From UBA6249 sp037134795 (GTDB taxonomy: Bacteria > Omnitrophota > Gorgyraeia > Gygaellales > Profunditerraquicolaceae), in contig JBAXLM010000028.1 in the NCBI GenBank assembly GCA_037134795.1, forward strand, positions 1-16,373: 16,373 nt of DNA, written 5' to 3'. Shown here piece after piece: positions 14,367-16,373 of this stretch. Position numbers and translations under genes: made by a program. How positions within the stretch are numbered: position 1 is the stretch's first letter; the number at the start of each line of letters is the position of its first letter. The notes under the pieces were generated by a model. The model made no database searches. It had not been told where the DNA came from and saw only the letters and a program-made list of their open reading frames with translations.

Positions 14367-14891
14367 ATGAAGAGTTCAGTGAATGCGATTAAAGAATTAA
14401 GAGATATTACTTGCTCCAGTATTGCGCACTGTAAAAAGGCTTTGGAGGATGCTAAAGGAGATATTAAGCAAGCAGTGATATTATTGCGTAAACAAGGTTT
14501 AGAAATCGCTGCTAAGAAACAGGGCCGCAGTGCAAAAGAAGGCCGCGTTGATGCTTATATCCATCATGGTAACAAGATCGGGGTTTTACTGGAAACAAAC
14601 TGTGAGTCTGATTTTGTAGCTAAGAATGAAGATTTCGCCAGGTTTACCAAAGATTTAGCAATGCAAATTGCCGCAACCAGCCCGGCTTATATCCAAAAAG
14701 AAGATGTTCCGGCGGAGCTCTTGCAACATGATAAAAGTGATGAAGAATATTACAAAAATAATTGTTTATTTGAGCAGGCTTTTCTTAAAGACCCGAGTAT
14801 GACTATTAAGGATTATTTAGGCAGTATCGTAGCAAAAATCGGCGAAAAGATTGTTATCCGCAGGTTTATCCGCTACAAGATCGGCGAATAA
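14367..14891 (+). CDS. tsf: Elongation factor Ts, short form
   Basis: EF-Ts recycles EF-Tu by releasing GDP. The N-terminal UBA-like domain is residues about 5-45 (ELRDITCSSIAHCKKAL at 10-26), and the EF-Tu-contacting motif is SDFVAKN at 81-87 (TDFVAKD in E. coli). The C-terminus has the LKDPSMTIKDYL and KIGEKIVIRRF segments. At 174 residues it is far shorter than E. coli EF-Ts (283) and somewhat shorter than the Thermus short form (196), so it carries one core subdomain rather than two. Thermus-type short EF-Ts act as dimers; the same is inferred here. The frame is uninterrupted and ends where family members do, so it is a natural short form and not a truncation. It abuts pyrH with no spacer. 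Confidence 0.95.
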   Translation: MKSSVNAIKELRDITCSSIAHCKKALEDAKGDIKQAVILLRKQGLEIAAKKQGRSAKEGRVDAYIHHGNKIGVLLETNCESDFVAKNEDFARFTKDLAMQIAATSPAYIQKEDVPAELLQHDKSDEEYYKNNCLFEQAFLKDPSMTIKDYLGSIVAKIGEKIVIRRFIRYKIGE

Positions 14892-15614
14892 ATGAGCCAA
14901 CCGGTTTACAAAAGAATTGTTCTTAAGTTAAGTGGTGAGGCGCTCCAGGGGAAAAAATCCCATGGTATTGACCATGATGTCCTTATTGATATATCAGGCC
15001 AGATTAAAGAAATTAGGAATATGGCTGTGGATGTGGCTGTGGTTTTAGGGGCAGGTAATATTATACGCGGGCAGGAGAATACTGCTTCACGCGGCCTGGA
15101 TATGGATCGTTCTGTCGCGGATTACATGGGGATGTTGGCTACGGTAATTAACGGCCTTTCTCTGCAGGATGCATTGGAAAAAGCAGGCGTGCCGACTAGG
15201 GTTATGACGGCCATTGAAATGCAAAGAGTAGCCGAGCCTTATATTAAAAGAAGGGCAATTCGGCATTTGGAAAAAGGGAGGGTAGTTATTTTTGTTGCTG
15301 GAACTGGCAACCCTTATTTTACTACTGATACAGCCGCGGCTTTACGTGCCATGGAGATTAACGCGGACGTTATTCTTAAGGCTACCAAGGTGGATGGGGT
15401 TTATTCGGCTGATCCTATGAAAGTAAAAGGCGCTATAAAATTTAAACAATTAAAATATATTGATGTATTAAAAAAGGGTTTAAAGGTGATGGATGCGACA
15501 GCAATTAGCTTGTGTATGGATAATAAATTACCCATTGTTGTTTTTAATCTTAATCGTCAGGGGAATATTAAGCGCGTAGTTTTAGGTGAGAAGATCGGAA
15601 CAATAGTCCGGTAA
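14892..15614 (+). CDS. pyrH: Uridylate (UMP) kinase
   Basis: Phosphorylates UMP to UDP with ATP in pyrimidine nucleotide synthesis; a hexameric amino-acid-kinase-fold enzyme, 240 residues like E. coli PyrH (241). Visible motifs are KLSGEALQG at 12-20, GAGNIIRG at 53-60 (usually GGGNIxRG), the UMP-binding D73-YMGMLATVIN stretch, TGNPYFTTDTAA at 138-149, and KATKVDGVYSADP at about 163-175. ATG 14892 follows the tsf stop directly (TAAATG) and has no convincing ribosome site, so translation probably depends on ribosomes finishing tsf. Its location between tsf and frr is the common bacterial order. Confidence 0.96.
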   Translation: MSQPVYKRIVLKLSGEALQGKKSHGIDHDVLIDISGQIKEIRNMAVDVAVVLGAGNIIRGQENTASRGLDMDRSVADYMGMLATVINGLSLQDALEKAGVPTRVMTAIEMQRVAEPYIKRRAIRHLEKGRVVIFVAGTGNPYFTTDTAAALRAMEINADVILKATKVDGVYSADPMKVKGAIKFKQLKYIDVLKKGLKVMDATAISLCMDNKLPIVVFNLNRQGNIKRVVLGEKIGTIVR

Positions 15615-15634
15615 GCAAGAGGAGGAGAATTTTA

Positions 15635-16195
15635 ATGACTGTTAAAGAGATATTGCATAATACAGAAGAAAAGATGAAAAAGTCTTTTGAGTCGATGAAT
15701 CGTGAATTTCACGAAGTAAGGACAGGCAGGGCATCTCCGAGCTTAGTGGAAGGCTTGCATGTTGATTATTACGGCACTCCGACTATGTTAAAACAGCTGG
15801 CGGCAATATCTGCGCCTGATGCGCATTTGATTGTCATCCAACCTTGGGATCCTACAGCGATTATTGAAATTGAAAAGGCAATAGCGAAATCTAATCTTGG
15901 GCTTAATCCTTCAAATGACGGTAAGATTATTCGGCTTTCTGTGCCCCAGCTATCTAAAGAAAGGCGCCTTGAATTAGCTAAACAAATTCATAAAATGTCC
16001 GAAGACGGCAGGGTTTCATTGCGCACTATCAGAAGAGATGCCAAGGAAGCAGTGGAAAAATTAGAAAAAGATAAGCTTGTTTCTGAAGATAATAAGTTTC
16101 GCGGTATTGACGAACTTCAGAAAGTAGTAGATAGATATATTGCTAAGATCGATGAGCTTTTAAAGAATAAAGAAAAAGAAGTATTGGAGTTCTAA
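15635..16195 (+). CDS. frr: Ribosome recycling factor
   Basis: RRF splits post-termination ribosomes together with EF-G. Length is 186 residues against 185 in E. coli. The conserved RTGRASP is at 29-35, VDYYGTPTMLKQLA at about 44-57, the NPSNDGKIIRLSVPQLSKERR region runs through about 92-112, and RRDAKEA is near 133-139. A strong ribosome site AGGAGGAG (15620-15627) lies 7 bases before ATG 15635. It is the last gene of the rpsB operon here: cdsA, uppS or dxr, often found next, do not follow, and a tRNA gene lies 105 bases beyond the stop. Confidence 0.96.
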   Translation: MTVKEILHNTEEKMKKSFESMNREFHEVRTGRASPSLVEGLHVDYYGTPTMLKQLAAISAPDAHLIVIQPWDPTAIIEIEKAIAKSNLGLNPSNDGKIIRLSVPQLSKERRLELAKQIHKMSEDGRVSLRTIRRDAKEAVEKLEKDKLVSEDNKFRGIDELQKVVDRYIAKIDELLKNKEKEVLEF

Positions 16196-16198
16196 ATC

Positions 16199-16290
16199 AA
16201 AAGGCAAAAGTAAAAAGTAAAAACTACAAGTTAAAATTAAAAAGTTTCGACTTTTACCTTGTACTTTTACCTTTTGAGTTTTTACTTTTA
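16199..16290. repeat. AT-rich nested inverted repeat between frr and tRNA-Lys
   Basis: Outer arms 16213-16225 and 16277-16289 are 13-base perfect complements (AAAAGTAAAAACT type). An inner hairpin has arms 16240-16245 and 16250-16255 around TTCG (16246-16249). The rest is made of short variations on AAAAGTA and its complement TACTTTT. It could be a weak bidirectional terminator, a degenerate repeat cluster, or low-complexity spacer. The word AAAAGGCAAAAG at 16199-16210 also occurs, with one extra A, in the rpsB leader. Confidence 0.55.
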
Positions 16291-16300
16291 AGTTAAATTA

Positions 16301-16373
16301 GGGCCTCTAGCTCATCCGGTAGAGCACCACACTTTTAATGTGGTTGTGCCGCGTTCGAGTCGCGGGAGGCTCA
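16301..16373 (+). tRNA. tRNA-Lys (anticodon UUU)
   Basis: Full cloverleaf: acceptor arms 16301-16307 and 16366-16372 with one G-U pair, D arm 16310-16313 with 16322-16325, anticodon stem 16327-16331 with 16339-16343, loop CTTTTAA with anticodon TTT at 16334-16336, a 5-base variable loop, and T arm 16349-16353 with 16361-16365 around TTCGAGT. The discriminator base A is the last base of the window, so whether CCA is encoded cannot be seen. It decodes AAA and AAG lysine codons. Confidence 0.97.

Noticed and set aside
1..16373. Defence system, phage, biosynthetic cluster or CRISPR array
   Set aside because: Nearly every base belongs to recognisable housekeeping or signalling genes, and no integrase, transposase, toxin-antitoxin pair or spaced repeats were found.

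Overview
The window is AT-rich bacterial chromosome with genes packed tightly on both strands. Genes for lipid A synthesis and export (lpxB, an msbA-type flippase) point to an outer membrane with lipopolysaccharide. The mix of an rpsB-tsf-pyrH-frr operon with a very short EF-Ts, a UPF0371 protein, HEAT/HD-GYP signalling genes and palindromic intergenic elements resembles candidate-phylum genomes such as Omnitrophota (OP3). That placement is a judgement from gene content and was not tested by a search. No phage, IS element, CRISPR array or plasmid gene was seen. No gap between genes exceeds about 120 bases.

Layout, left to right. (1) 1-2609: the 3' part of an iron-sulfur/FAD glutamate synthase small-subunit-type oxidoreductase overlaps gdhA by one base, a nitrogen assimilation and NADPH pair. 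A nearly perfect 48-bp palindrome follows. (2) 2699-5951: two overlapping genes, a HEAT-like repeat protein and an HD-GYP phosphodiesterase, share a related N-terminal domain and look like a signalling pair. (3) 6015-9295: a UPF0371/DUF1846 protein with its own promoter, a beta-CASP metallo-beta-lactamase-type RNase interrupted in frame by a palindromic repeat, and a divergent L27-like ribosomal protein, closed by a rho-independent terminator. (4) 9410-11454, minus strand: a Gfo/Idh/MocA dehydrogenase and lpxB overlap by 13 bases. Their promoter sits so close to the first ATG that the message should be almost leaderless. (5) 11558-13345, plus strand: an msbA-type ABC exporter, divergent from the lipid A pair, with a good extended -10 promoter. 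(6) 13466-16195: rpsB, tsf, pyrH and frr, preceded by a strong extended -10 promoter and a long leader hairpin. (7) 16199-16373: an AT-rich nested inverted repeat and a complete tRNA-Lys(UUU) ending exactly at the window edge.

How they work together: block 4 and block 5 share a 103-bp divergent control region and together build and flip lipid A. The Gfo/Idh protein beside lpxB suggests a 3-amino-glucosamine variant of lipid A. Block 6 supplies translation factors plus UMP kinase. Most of the window is housekeeping. The points most worth a second look are the repeat inserted inside the RNase gene, the L27-like protein without the normal N-terminal arm, the paired signalling genes with a shared domain, the near-leaderless lipid A operon, and the rpsB leader hairpin.
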